Assembly: GCF_000719475.1 (NCBI RefSeq)
Contig: NZ_JOGO01000016.1
Coordinates: 62,001 to 126,000 of the forward strand
DNA length: 64,000 nt
Source: Streptomyces sp. NRRL F-5630
Lineage (GTDB): Bacteria > Actinomycetota > Actinomycetes > Streptomycetales > Streptomycetaceae
Reading direction: 5' to 3'
Below are positions 57,279 to 64,000 of this stretch, piece after piece; the first letter of the stretch is position 1, and each line of letters starts with the position of its first letter. The notes beneath the pieces are model-generated. The model saw only the letters and a list, made by a program, of their open reading frames with translations, was not told the origin of the DNA and did not search any database. The translations under genes and the position numbers were made by a program.

Positions 57279-58703
57279 CTACACACCGTCGAACGTCGGC
57301 TGAGTCCAAGGTTGGTCAGGCGGCGGACCCTGGGCCCCCAGTAGGTCTGCAATCTGCTCGGCCTCGTCATCCGAGAGCGGCAACAACATACGGACCGTCG
57401 TGCCAAATAGTGTGTCGAGACGTACCTGCGTGCGTGCACCGCGCGCACTGGCCGTCCGAGTCCCAAAGGCGCATTGCAGTGTCACACCGGAGGCGACTTT
57501 CGCGTCAGCCTCAATTACGCCTTCCGCCTGCCCAAGAGCACTGCTGATTCCGTCAAGTTGCACGTCCCGGGAAATGTCGTCTCCCGGACCGCCATACCCC
57601 ACGTGGCGATCGGTGACCACCATACTCAGGGAAGTGAGCGGGATGTTGAATCGAGCGGCGCGAGCTCTAATTTCGTTTAGAAGGGGAAGGTCGTGCTCCT
57701 CCGCTGTTGGCAGTTGGCGCCTGGATTGAGCAGCCATGACCTGGAAGCCCGGGGCCTGCAGGATCAGTCGACCTGCCCTGATCCCCCACCGCCATGGGCC
57801 TGCATCTGAAGGAGCCGACTCGGGCATAATCATGCAGACACGACTTGTCCACGATTGAATTGCCTGCCGCATCAGGTGCTGCAGGTTCTCCGAGTCGGAA
57901 ACGGCTGTCCGTAGCAGCGTGGGGAGGCTTAGCATGCGGACCACGCGATTCCAGAATCGCGTGTCCGGAATCGCTTCGGACTCCAGCAAATACGTCAGCG
58001 CTGTCTCGTCAAGCTGGCCGAGGAGCCTCTGCGGACCAGGGAAACTGGCAAGGCTGGCCCCACCACCCTGCCAGAGCGCGGCTAGGAAGGCCGCCATACG
58101 GTCAGAGACGTCAACGGTCATCTGGCCTGTAAGGGCATCAATAGCCTCACGAGTTGGCTCTGTGTCTCCTGTGCGTGCCGCCTCGGCACCCCTAGCAACA
58201 GTGGCAACAAACCGCTCGGTTTCAGGACCGTCGAGCTTGCCTCGCCCGCCTTCGAGTACGGACCGCGACACCAGTTGGGGGAGGTTCGGACGCTCAACCT
58301 GTGGCTGGAGAGCATCGAGTGCCGGGGTGTCAAGTAGTAGTTTCGGGTCTATCGCTCGGCGGAGAGATGATTCCACTGAAGCGCGCTGAGCTGGAAATCG
58401 CCCAAGAGTCAGCAATACAGGGCTCTCGGTCGCTGGGAGGCGCTCCAAGTCATCTTGCAACTCATGCTCGTTTGCAGTGGTCCGCAGATAGATAAACCTT
58501 CGCGGGGTGCGTGGCTGAGTAGGCCACTGCACAACCATGTCGGGCACATGTGTGTGATTAAAAAATTCAGTCAAGGTGACTGTGGCGTGCGGATCCAATC
58601 TCCTGAAGTGGTTAGCCACCGCGCTTTTGACCCCGTCGACCATGATGCGGTCGTTAGGTTGATCCATGGCCTGCGCGATCAATTGCTCAACGACGTTCAC
58701 CAT
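57279..58703 (-). CDS. uncharacterised protein, second gene of a low-GC two-gene module
   Basis: 474 residues. Not recognised. The N-terminal region has VPDMVVQW and RRFIYLRT with the spacing of the PD-(D/E)xK nuclease fold, but the ExK residues are replaced (YLR), so it may be a degenerate nuclease-like domain. The rest is soluble, alpha/beta and without clear motifs. Its start overlaps the upstream gene by 7 bp. Codons such as TTG, AGA, TTT and AAT are unusually frequent for this genome, indicating recent transfer. A defence or toxin-type role is possible. Confidence 0.72.
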   Translation of the reverse strand: MVNVVEQLIAQAMDQPNDRIMVDGVKSAVANHFRRLDPHATVTLTEFFNHTHVPDMVVQWPTQPRTPRRFIYLRTTANEHELQDDLERLPATESPVLLTLGRFPAQRASVESSLRRAIDPKLLLDTPALDALQPQVERPNLPQLVSRSVLEGGRGKLDGPETERFVATVARGAEAARTGDTEPTREAIDALTGQMTVDVSDRMAAFLAALWQGGGASLASFPGPQRLLGQLDETALTYLLESEAIPDTRFWNRVVRMLSLPTLLRTAVSDSENLQHLMRQAIQSWTSRVCMIMPESAPSDAGPWRWGIRAGRLILQAPGFQVMAAQSRRQLPTAEEHDLPLLNEIRARAARFNIPLTSLSMVVTDRHVGYGGPGDDISRDVQLDGISSALGQAEGVIEADAKVASGVTLQCAFGTRTASARGARTQVRLDTLFGTTVRMLLPLSDDEAEQIADLLGAQGPPPDQPWTQPTFDGV

Positions 58704-59317
58704 GAGCCATCCCCCCTGCGTGTGAGCTCACCCGCCACGATGGCTTCCCAATCCTTGAGCGGCACAAGCGTCTCCTGCTTGTCCGAGAGCACGATCAGCC
58801 AAAGCCTTTCGGCGACAGATTGCGCGAGAGCACGATCGAGCTTCCCTTTGGCCTGATCGAGATCGGTGGTGCCAAAAATGCGTTCGCAATTTTGTAGAAC
58901 GGCGGACTCCACCAGTGTCGACGACTGCAGTGTGGCCCAAGAATTCGCGCGAAATGGTGCCCAGGTGATCCACATAAAGTGATCGCTTAGGTGATGTCCG
59001 GCCTGAGCGGCGACATAGCACTTAGCGAGGAAGGCGTCGTACTGAACTCCCTGATCGCCAGGCTGGCTGTAGTTCTTAATCTCCGCGCAGAAGGCGTCGT
59101 GATCATAAGGCTCGCCGCGCATGGCTCCTCCCAGGTCGAAGGAGAACGTTTGACCTCCATGCGGCCACGGCACGGTTAGACGGCGCCCACAGGACGGGGA
59201 GTCCGTGTTTGCGTAGGCGGTACGAATGCGCATGGTGCTCTCGAGCCACTGCTTGGCTCTACGTGCTCCCGAAAAGCCCTTGAGCTGGGCATCCTCACCA
59301 ACTACCACGCTTAACAC
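58697..59317 (-). CDS. PD-(D/E)xK nuclease-like protein, first gene of the module
   Basis: About 206 residues from a GTG at 59317. The signature D61 (FSFDLGG), then E79-x-K81 (CAEIKNY) and Q92 (GVQYDAF) reproduces the catalytic D, ExK and helix Q of PD-(D/E)xK nucleases. The start is uncertain: the GTG gives a TTA second codon (rare, bldA-dependent in Streptomyces), and the ATG 28 codons in is an alternative. Sixty bases sampled at 58561-58620 in the overlapping partner are 50 percent GC, against clearly higher GC around. The neighbouring gene overlaps by 7 bp. Confidence 0.68.
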   Translation of the reverse strand: MLSVVVGEDAQLKGFSGARRAKQWLESTMRIRTAYANTDSPSCGRRLTVPWPHGGQTFSFDLGGAMRGEPYDHDAFCAEIKNYSQPGDQGVQYDAFLAKCYVAAQAGHHLSDHFMWITWAPFRANSWATLQSSTLVESAVLQNCERIFGTTDLDQAKGKLDRALAQSVAERLWLIVLSDKQETLVPLKDWEAIVAGELTRRGDGSW

Positions 59318-59408
59318 CCTAGGACGATGACCACACCGTTGTCTCGCGATTGCGTGATTCGGGCCGCCTCTGCCGTGCATGGGGTCAGCTGTGGCCAAAC
59401 ACAGCAGC

Positions 59409-59657
59409 TCACCCCGTGATAGGTGAACGAGCCTTGACCGACGTGACGAGCGTTCCCAGGCGCAGCCTGGTTGTGGCTGTGGCGGCGGCCGTGAGGGTGG
59501 GGAGGGCGGCGAACCAGGGGCCGTCGCGGAAGGTGCGCCAGGAGAGGTGGTCGTAGGTGTACGCGGTGTGGAAGCCGAGGTCTTCGGCACGCGTCCACTG
59601 GGCGCGGCCTCCTTCCGACCAGCGGTTCACGGGGAGGATGACAGTACTCAGACGCAT
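59409..59657 (-). pseudogene. N-terminal remnant of the split LLM oxidoreductase gene
   Basis: Starts with ATG (MRLSTVILPVNRWSEGGRAQ) and matches the intact paralogue for 73 residues up to GTLVTS. Similarity then stops at about base 59440 and a stop follows 9 codons later. The other half is at 45993-46166. This end therefore marks the right border of the island. Confidence 0.88.
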
Positions 59658-59757
59658 GAGAGGACTTTACGAGGTGGACCGTGCGCCTGTCCGCACTCTT
59701 GTGTGAGGCCCGTCCCCACGGTTGCCCTGATCGCTCGGCCTCCTCGCGTGCCGCGAT

Positions 59758-59771
59758 GTTTCACGTGGAAC
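59758..59771. other. parS: parS site (1 mismatch)
   Basis: GTTTCACGTGGAAC between the oxidoreductase remnant and folD, 16.98 kb from the nearest other site (42763). The spacing widened because of the island. Confidence 0.85.
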
Positions 59772-59796
59772 ATCGCGCGCGACAGTCCGCCGCGGC

Positions 59797-60702
59797 TCAA
59801 CCCCGCAGGCCCTCCCTGATCCCCGCTTCCCGCGCCGCCCGCACCACGTGGGCGAGCAGCACCGCCGTCGTCACCGGGCCCACGCCGCCGGGAACGGGGC
59901 TGAGCGCTCCGGCGACGCGTGCCGCGCCGGGGGCGACATCGCCCGTGAGGCCGCCGTCCGGGGTCGGGTTGGTGCCGACGTCGATCACGATCGCGCCGGG
60001 GCGTACGTGCTCCGCCGTGAGGAGACCCGGCTGCCCCGCGGCGGCGATCAGGATGTCCGCCTCACGCGTGACCTCGGGCAGGTCACGTGTGCGCGAGTGG
60101 CACACCGTCACGGTCGCGTCGCGCGCGAGGAGCAGGTGCGCGAGCGGTTTGCCGACGACCGTGGAACGCCCCACGACGACCGCCCGCGCCCCGCGCAGCG
60201 GGATCTCGTAGTGGTCGAGCAGTGCGATCACGGCCTCGGCGGTCGCGGGCGCGAAGGCCGCCAGCCCGGCGGCGAGACGGCCGAGCGACAGCGGGTTCGC
60301 GCCGTCGATGTCCTTCGCCGGCGGCACCGCCTCGGCGAGCGCCCGCGCGTCGACGCCCGCGGGCAGCGGGGTCTGGAGGATCACGCCGTCCACGGAGGTG
60401 TCCTCGCCGAGTCCGCGTAGCGCGTCCCGTACCTCCTCCGTGCTCGCCCGGGGACCGAGGTGGACGACCTCGTGGAGCAGCCCGGACTTCCCGGCCGCCG
60501 AGACCAGGGAGCGCACGTACCAGGCGCTCGACTCGTCGTCGGTCGCCGTCACGACGGCGAGCTTCGGCACTCTCCCGGCCTCGGGCGCGGCCTCGACGGC
60601 GGCGCGCGTCCCTTCGCGCAGCGAGGCGGCGAGCGCCTTCCCCGACAGAGAGCGGGCGCCTTCGCCGCTCTCGGTACCGGCCGGGTTCAGTGGGGCGTTC
60701 AT
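59797..60702 (-). CDS. folD: methylenetetrahydrofolate dehydrogenase/cyclohydrolase FolD
   Basis: 301 residues. GVILQTPLPAGVDARALAEA and PAKDIDGANPLSLGRLA match FolD signatures, as do the NADP site VVVGRSTVVGKPLAHLLLAR and VTVCHSRTRDL. It interconverts methylene-, methenyl- and formyl-tetrahydrofolate in the cytoplasm. Last gene of a reverse cluster with a cyclodeaminase-like gene, so one-carbon metabolism is a shared theme. S. coelicolor is, from memory, annotated with another folD elsewhere, so this may be a second copy. Confidence 0.93.
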   Translation of the reverse strand: MNAPLNPAGTESGEGARSLSGKALAASLREGTRAAVEAAPEAGRVPKLAVVTATDDESSAWYVRSLVSAAGKSGLLHEVVHLGPRASTEEVRDALRGLGEDTSVDGVILQTPLPAGVDARALAEAVPPAKDIDGANPLSLGRLAAGLAAFAPATAEAVIALLDHYEIPLRGARAVVVGRSTVVGKPLAHLLLARDATVTVCHSRTRDLPEVTREADILIAAAGQPGLLTAEHVRPGAIVIDVGTNPTPDGGLTGDVAPGAARVAGALSPVPGGVGPVTTAVLLAHVVRAAREAGIREGLRG

Positions 60703-60836
60703 GAAGGCTCCTCGGTGCGGGGAGGGGGGTGGCGCGGTGGGGCTTGGGCGGCGCGGGCAGATGCGGAGGGTGGGGCGGGCGTCGGGCAGGCGCGGAGGGC
60801 GGCGCCCGTGGCGGTATGTACGGGGAGCGGTCCCGC

Positions 60837-61502
60837 TCAGGGCCGCAGCCGGTTCCGGACCTCGGCTGTGACCGCCTCGGCGCGGGCGAGGAGAGGGCCG
60901 GTGCGCCCGAGGGTCGCGGTGAGGCGCTCGCGGGCCTCCGCGTCCTTGATACCGCCGAGGTTGACCTCGACGTTGACGCGCGCGGTGCTCGCGGCGGCGC
61001 GCGCGGCTTCGGCCGCGGCGGCGACATCGGTGACGACGTTCGGGTTGCCCACCGGCAGCAGCTCTTCCGCGAGGCTGATGATCCGCTCCGTCAGGGACAG
61101 GAGTGTGGCCGGGGGAGTCGCCGCGCCGAGCAGCGCCGCCGCGATGGCGCCGGAGCGGGCGGACTTCTCCGCGGGCGTGTTCTTCGGGAGCCGGTAGGCG
61201 TCCGTCACGGCGGTGAAGGCGGCGGCGTCCTCGTCGGCGAGGGTCAGCGCGCGCTCGCGCAGGTCGTCGGCCTCCGTGGTGATCCGCGCGATGGCCTCGG
61301 CGTGCGCCGCGTAGGCGGGGCCCGTCGAGTAGCGCGCCACCATGGCGACGAGCGCCGCGCCCTGCGCCGCGTGCACGGCCGCCGCCGCGCCGCCGCCGGG
61401 GGCCGGCTCGCGCGCGGCGAGCCGGCCGAGGTAAGCGTCGAGCGGCGTGGTGCGCACGGCGGGCACGGGCGTGGGGGCGTGGGTTCCTGGCGACTCGCTC
61501 AT
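60837..61502 (-). CDS. cyclodeaminase/cyclohydrolase-family protein (FtcD C-terminal-like)
   Basis: 221 residues. The PGGGAAAAVHAAQGAALVAMV block and the NVVTDVAAAAEAARAAASTA region correspond to the helical formiminotetrahydrofolate cyclodeaminase fold. It converts formimino-THF to methenyl-THF, feeding FolD, whose gene follows 134 bp downstream on the same strand. Confidence 0.87.
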   Translation of the reverse strand: MSESPGTHAPTPVPAVRTTPLDAYLGRLAAREPAPGGGAAAAVHAAQGAALVAMVARYSTGPAYAAHAEAIARITTEADDLRERALTLADEDAAAFTAVTDAYRLPKNTPAEKSARSGAIAAALLGAATPPATLLSLTERIISLAEELLPVGNPNVVTDVAAAAEAARAAASTARVNVEVNLGGIKDAEARERLTATLGRTGPLLARAEAVTAEVRNRLRP

Positions 61503-61584
61503 GCGGTGATTCTCCCGTGCGGGACGGCTGCTTCAGGCGCTTTCCGGACCGTTTCGGCCGACGAGGGCAACGGCTGACCGGGAC

Positions 61585-62217
61585 TCAGCCCGACCGCGCG
61601 TCCGGGAAGCGCAGGTAGCCGGGTGGGACGTGCGCGGTGAGCCAGACGCCGTTGCCCGAGCGCAGGAACGTGGCCCCGTCCTCGTGCAACCGCCCCGCGC
61701 TCACCGTGAGGACGACGGGCCTGCCGCGCCGTGCCCCGACGCGGCGCGCGGTCGCGCGGTCCGCGGAGAGGTGCACGTGGTGCCGCGTCATGGGGCGCAG
61801 ACCTTCCGCCCTTATCGCGGCGAGTGCGGCGGGCCGGGTGCCGTGGAAGAGGTACGGCGGCGGCGCGAGCGGTACGAGACCGAGGTCGACGGGGACCGAG
61901 TGGCCCTGCTGGGCGCGGATGCGGTCGCCCTCGACGGCGAAGCGGCGCTTGTCGTTGCCCGCGACGACCCGGGCCAGATCCGTGCGCGTCGCGGGCAGGC
62001 TGTGGCGCGCCGCGGCGTCCAGGAGCGGGCCGATGGCGGTCCATCCGGCCTCGTCGAGCGTGATGCCGATGCGGTCCGGCGCGTGGCGCAGGTGGCGGGA
62101 GAGGAAGCGGGAAAGGGCGACGAGACCGCGGTCGAGGGCGTCCTCGGGCACGCCTTCACTGGCGGGCCCTGTCGTGCCCGTCTTCGGCGATTCGTTCGGT
62201 AAGCGCTTCTCGCTCAT
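61585..62217 (-). CDS. kptA: RNA 2'-phosphotransferase Tpt1/KptA
   Basis: 210 residues. The conserved active-site blocks LSRFLSRHLRHAP, RIRAQQGHS, YLFHGT, RHHVHLS and FLRSGNGVWL are all present. These enzymes transfer a 2'-phosphate from RNA to NAD+, leaving ADP-ribose 1'',2''-cyclic phosphate; the bacterial role is uncertain (RNA repair or nucleotide damage). Its start is 72 bp from a pair of convergent DnaA boxes. Possibly co-transcribed with the folate genes downstream. Confidence 0.93.
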   Translation of the reverse strand: MSEKRLPNESPKTGTTGPASEGVPEDALDRGLVALSRFLSRHLRHAPDRIGITLDEAGWTAIGPLLDAAARHSLPATRTDLARVVAGNDKRRFAVEGDRIRAQQGHSVPVDLGLVPLAPPPYLFHGTRPAALAAIRAEGLRPMTRHHVHLSADRATARRVGARRGRPVVLTVSAGRLHEDGATFLRSGNGVWLTAHVPPGYLRFPDARSG

Positions 62218-62288
62218 GCGTATCAGCAGACCATCGGATCAGTAAGATCGCACCGCGTTTTTGCCTCACTCGTATGGCTGAACAGGTT

Positions 62289-62342
62289 TGATCCACAAGC
62301 AACTCGACTTATCCACAGGGATATTGGCGCTTCTGTGGATAA
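62289..62342. promoter_or_regulatory. DnaA-box pair and neighbour
   Basis: Two perfect DnaA boxes in opposite orientation, TTATCCACA at 62309-62317 and its complement at 62334-62342, with a one-mismatch box TGATCCACA at 62289-62297. They sit between kptA and the alpha/beta hydrolase gene. Such clusters outside oriC can bind and titrate DnaA in Streptomyces. Confidence 0.75.
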
Positions 62343-62454
62343 CTGGCCTGCGATATGTGGCACTTGTCCAATTGCGCGCTCGCGGTGCGCGGTTGTGTGA
62401 TGCGCCATCAACAGGCTGTGGGAACAGGCGCCTTGACGTCCTGGCCCGCCCTCC

Positions 62455-63684
62455 TCACTCCGTGTGCTCCCTCAACTCATCGCGCTCCGAGACGAAATCG
62501 GCGATCCATCCGGCGAGCAGCTTCGGCTGTGAGCGCGGCAGCCAGTGCTTCGCGGGGACAGCGCGGCGGCGCAGCCCGCGCGGGGTCCAGTCCCCGACCT
62601 TGTCGTAGAGGTAGGGGGAGAGGAAGGCGTCGCGCGTGGGGACGACGAGCTGCACGGGGATGTGGGCGAAGGCGTCCGGGCGCGGCCTGCGCAGCCGGGG
62701 AAGGATGTTGTCGCGGTAGAGCCAGGCGCCGTTCGCCGCGTCGGAGGGGAGCGAGGCGGTCGGGTACGTGGTCGAAGCGAGCTTCTCGGTACGGCGCAGC
62801 AGGCGCGGCCAGGCCCGGCCGAGCGGCCCGCGCCAGGCGAGTTCGGGCAGGCGGGGCAGGTGGAGAGCGCCGATGTACCAGGACTTGAGGCCCTGGTCGA
62901 CGAGTTGGAGCAGTCCCTCGGGGCTCGGGTGCTTGCCGCGCGCGGCGTACCAGTGGCCGAGGTGGTCGAGCGAGGGCCCGGAGATCGACGTGAACGAGGC
63001 GATCCTGCCCTGCGTACGGCCCACGGTGGCGAACTCCCAGCCCTGCACGGAGCCCCAGTCGTGGCCGACCAGGTGCACGGGTCGCGTGGGGCTCACCGCG
63101 TGCGCGACGGCGAGGAAGTCGTCGGTGAGCTTCGGCAGCGTGAAACCGCCGCGCAGGGGCAGCGGTGCGCTGGAGCCGCCGTGTCCGCGCACGTCGTAGG
63201 TGACCACGTGGAAGCGGTCCGCGAGATGGTCCGCGACCTCCTCCCAGACCTCCTGCGAGTCCGGGTAGCCGTGCACGAGCAGCACGGTGGGCCGCGCCGC
63301 GTCCCCGCGTTCGAGCACCCGCAGCCGCACGCCGCCGGTCTCCACCCAGCGCTCGCGGACGCCGGTGGGCGGCACGGACGCCTCGCCCTCGCGGTCCGGG
63401 CCGGCGCCGGTGCGGGTACGGTCCCCGGAGTCGGCGTGGGTACGGTCCCCGGCACCGGCCCGGCTCGCACGGTCCGGGCCGCCCGCCCCGCCCGTACGGT
63501 CCGCCGAACCCTCAGCCGCGCCCGCGCCGCCCGTACGGTCCGCCGCGCCCGCCCCGCCCGTACGGTCCGCCGCGCCGTCAGCCGCCCCCGCGCCGCCCGC
63601 CTCAGCCGTTGCGCCCACGTCCGCCGCCTCACCCGCGGCGCCGTCGCCCCGCCCCGTACCCTCTTCCGCTCGTCGTTCAGGCAC
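62455..63684 (-). CDS. alpha/beta hydrolase with a repetitive N-terminus
   Basis: 409 residues from a GTG with AGGGGG upstream. After about 130 residues of Gly/Ala-rich sequence, which include repeats of DRTGGAGAA, comes the hydrolase: VLLVHGYPDSQEVWEEVADHL (oxyanion region), the nucleophile motif GHDWGS with Asp in place of Ser (epoxide-hydrolase/dehalogenase type), and DVRGHGGSS. In S. coelicolor the corresponding gene is, from memory, fused to a short-chain dehydrogenase; that part is absent here. A longer start at 63744 (TTG) is possible. Confidence 0.85.
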   Translation of the reverse strand: MPERRAEEGTGRGDGAAGEAADVGATAEAGGAGAADGAADRTGGAGAADRTGGAGAAEGSADRTGGAGGPDRASRAGAGDRTHADSGDRTRTGAGPDREGEASVPPTGVRERWVETGGVRLRVLERGDAARPTVLLVHGYPDSQEVWEEVADHLADRFHVVTYDVRGHGGSSAPLPLRGGFTLPKLTDDFLAVAHAVSPTRPVHLVGHDWGSVQGWEFATVGRTQGRIASFTSISGPSLDHLGHWYAARGKHPSPEGLLQLVDQGLKSWYIGALHLPRLPELAWRGPLGRAWPRLLRRTEKLASTTYPTASLPSDAANGAWLYRDNILPRLRRPRPDAFAHIPVQLVVPTRDAFLSPYLYDKVGDWTPRGLRRRAVPAKHWLPRSQPKLLAGWIADFVSERDELREHTE

Positions 63685-63930
63685 CCTGCCCCCTGTCCGT
63701 CCGGCGGACCCGTGCGGGTCCGGCTCCGGTGACGACCGTCGCAACCCCGTGCCGTCCGCGTCAAGACCCAGGTGTTACCCCGGGAAACCCCGAGGGAGCT
63801 GCGGAAACCTTCCTTCACAGGTGCGACGGGGGCGAAACCGCAGGCCGGGAGCGGTCGCCTCCGCCCTGACCCCGCAGGACCCTTAGGGGGCCCGTAGTAC
63901 CCGAGAGGGAGCCGAAGACCAATCCACAGG
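63685..63930. other. gene-free divergent region
   Basis: 246 bp between the hydrolase start and the promoter of the edge gene. No gene seen; a weak DnaA-like word (CAATCCACA, 63920-63928) is present. Confidence 0.4.
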
Positions 63931-63959
63931 TTGACGACGCGTGGGGGCCGGGCCACTAG
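63931..63959 (+). promoter_or_regulatory. SigA-type promoter of the edge gene
   Basis: TTGACG (63931-63936) and CACTAG (63954-63959) with a 17-bp spacer. The GTG at 63970 lies 10 nt beyond the -10, so the mRNA would be nearly leaderless. Confidence 0.6.
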
Positions 63960-63969
63960 CGTCTTCGCT

Positions 63970-64000
63970 GTGACTGTGATCGCGACCGAAAGCCTGAGCA
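63970..64000 (+). CDS. start of an ABC transporter ATPase-like gene (cut by the window edge)
   Basis: GTG ACT GTG ATC GCG ACC GAA AGC reads VTVIATESLS. From memory this resembles the N-terminus of ABC transporter ATP-binding proteins (IATESLSKRFPR type). Only ten codons are visible, so the call rests on that resemblance and on the promoter just upstream. Confidence 0.5.
   Translation, partial: MTVIATESLS

Larger units (their letters stand above)
46167..59440. mobile_element. 13.3-kb accessory island inserted in an LLM oxidoreductase gene
   Basis: The boundaries are the points where similarity to the split oxidoreductase ends on each side. The cargo includes genes unlike the syntenic flanks: glycosyltransferases, FkbM methyltransferase, a regulator/deformylase pair and a low-GC two-gene module. 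I see no integrase, transposase, tRNA or clear direct repeats at the ends, so the mode of entry is unknown; homologous replacement is possible. About 170 residues of the split gene are missing. Confidence 0.7.

Noticed and set aside
46167..59440. Search for integrase, transposase, tRNA or direct repeats at the island borders
   Set aside because: None seen, so no specific element type is claimed.

Overview
This window is core chromosome of a high-GC actinomycete, almost certainly Streptomyces. The evidence is SsgA (a sporulation protein confined to morphologically complex actinomycetes), a FemX-type peptidyl transferase, very GC-rich codon use, GTG starts, and a gene order that, from memory, follows Streptomyces coelicolor from about SCO3901 to SCO3956. 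Twenty copies or near-copies of the ParB-binding palindrome GTTTCACGTGAAAC are scattered through the window, so it must lie close to the replication origin. oriC and dnaA themselves are not inside it.

Layout. 1-6056: the tail of a penicillin-binding protein, a polytopic GT87-like membrane protein, then an alanine-racemase-like protein and FemX (cell wall) and a small membrane protein. 6271-8034: rpsF-ssb-rpsR-rplI behind a leader hairpin that can hide the rpsF ribosome binding site. 8377-11647: a MATE exporter and dnaB, separated by a cluster of DnaA boxes. 11751-22519: a dipeptidase-like remnant, then kinase-like, transporter, serine hydrolase, acetyltransferase, MarR, Nudix, LysR, PLP lyase, holin-like and cupin genes. 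22833-27603: a DUF5326-type protein, ssgA, a YibE/F-like membrane protein, and thiC behind a TPP riboswitch. 28388-35085: a membrane protein, a phosphoesterase, a LacI regulator and a HisC-like aminotransferase, separated by long gene-poor stretches. 36103-42585: cydA, cydB and a fused cydCD, with a Rex operator at the cydA promoter. 42874-45222: an M23 peptidase and a HAD phosphatase.

45993-59657 is the accessory part. A reverse-strand gene for a luciferase-like (LLM) oxidoreductase survives only as a C-terminal piece at 45993-46166 and an N-terminal piece at 59409-59657. Between them lie about 13.3 kb of foreign-looking DNA: a D-amino-acid-oxidase-like enzyme, a Nudix hydrolase, an FkbM methyltransferase, a P-loop kinase, four overlapping glycosyltransferase-like genes, a divergent regulator/peptide-deformylase pair, an intact LLM oxidoreductase paralogue, and a low-GC two-gene module. 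The first protein of that module carries a PD-(D/E)xK nuclease-like signature and the second is unrecognised. This module is the best candidate for an undescribed (possibly defence) system.

59797-62217 returns to core genes (kptA, a cyclodeaminase-like gene, folD). These are followed by a second DnaA-box group, an alpha/beta hydrolase, and the first codons of a gene that runs off the right edge.

Functional themes are chromosome replication and segregation (dnaB, ssb, parS, DnaA boxes), wall synthesis (PBP, FemX, M23), low-oxygen respiration (cyd under Rex), one-carbon and thiamine metabolism (folD, cyclodeaminase, thiC), and a mobile glycosylation/defence-like island.
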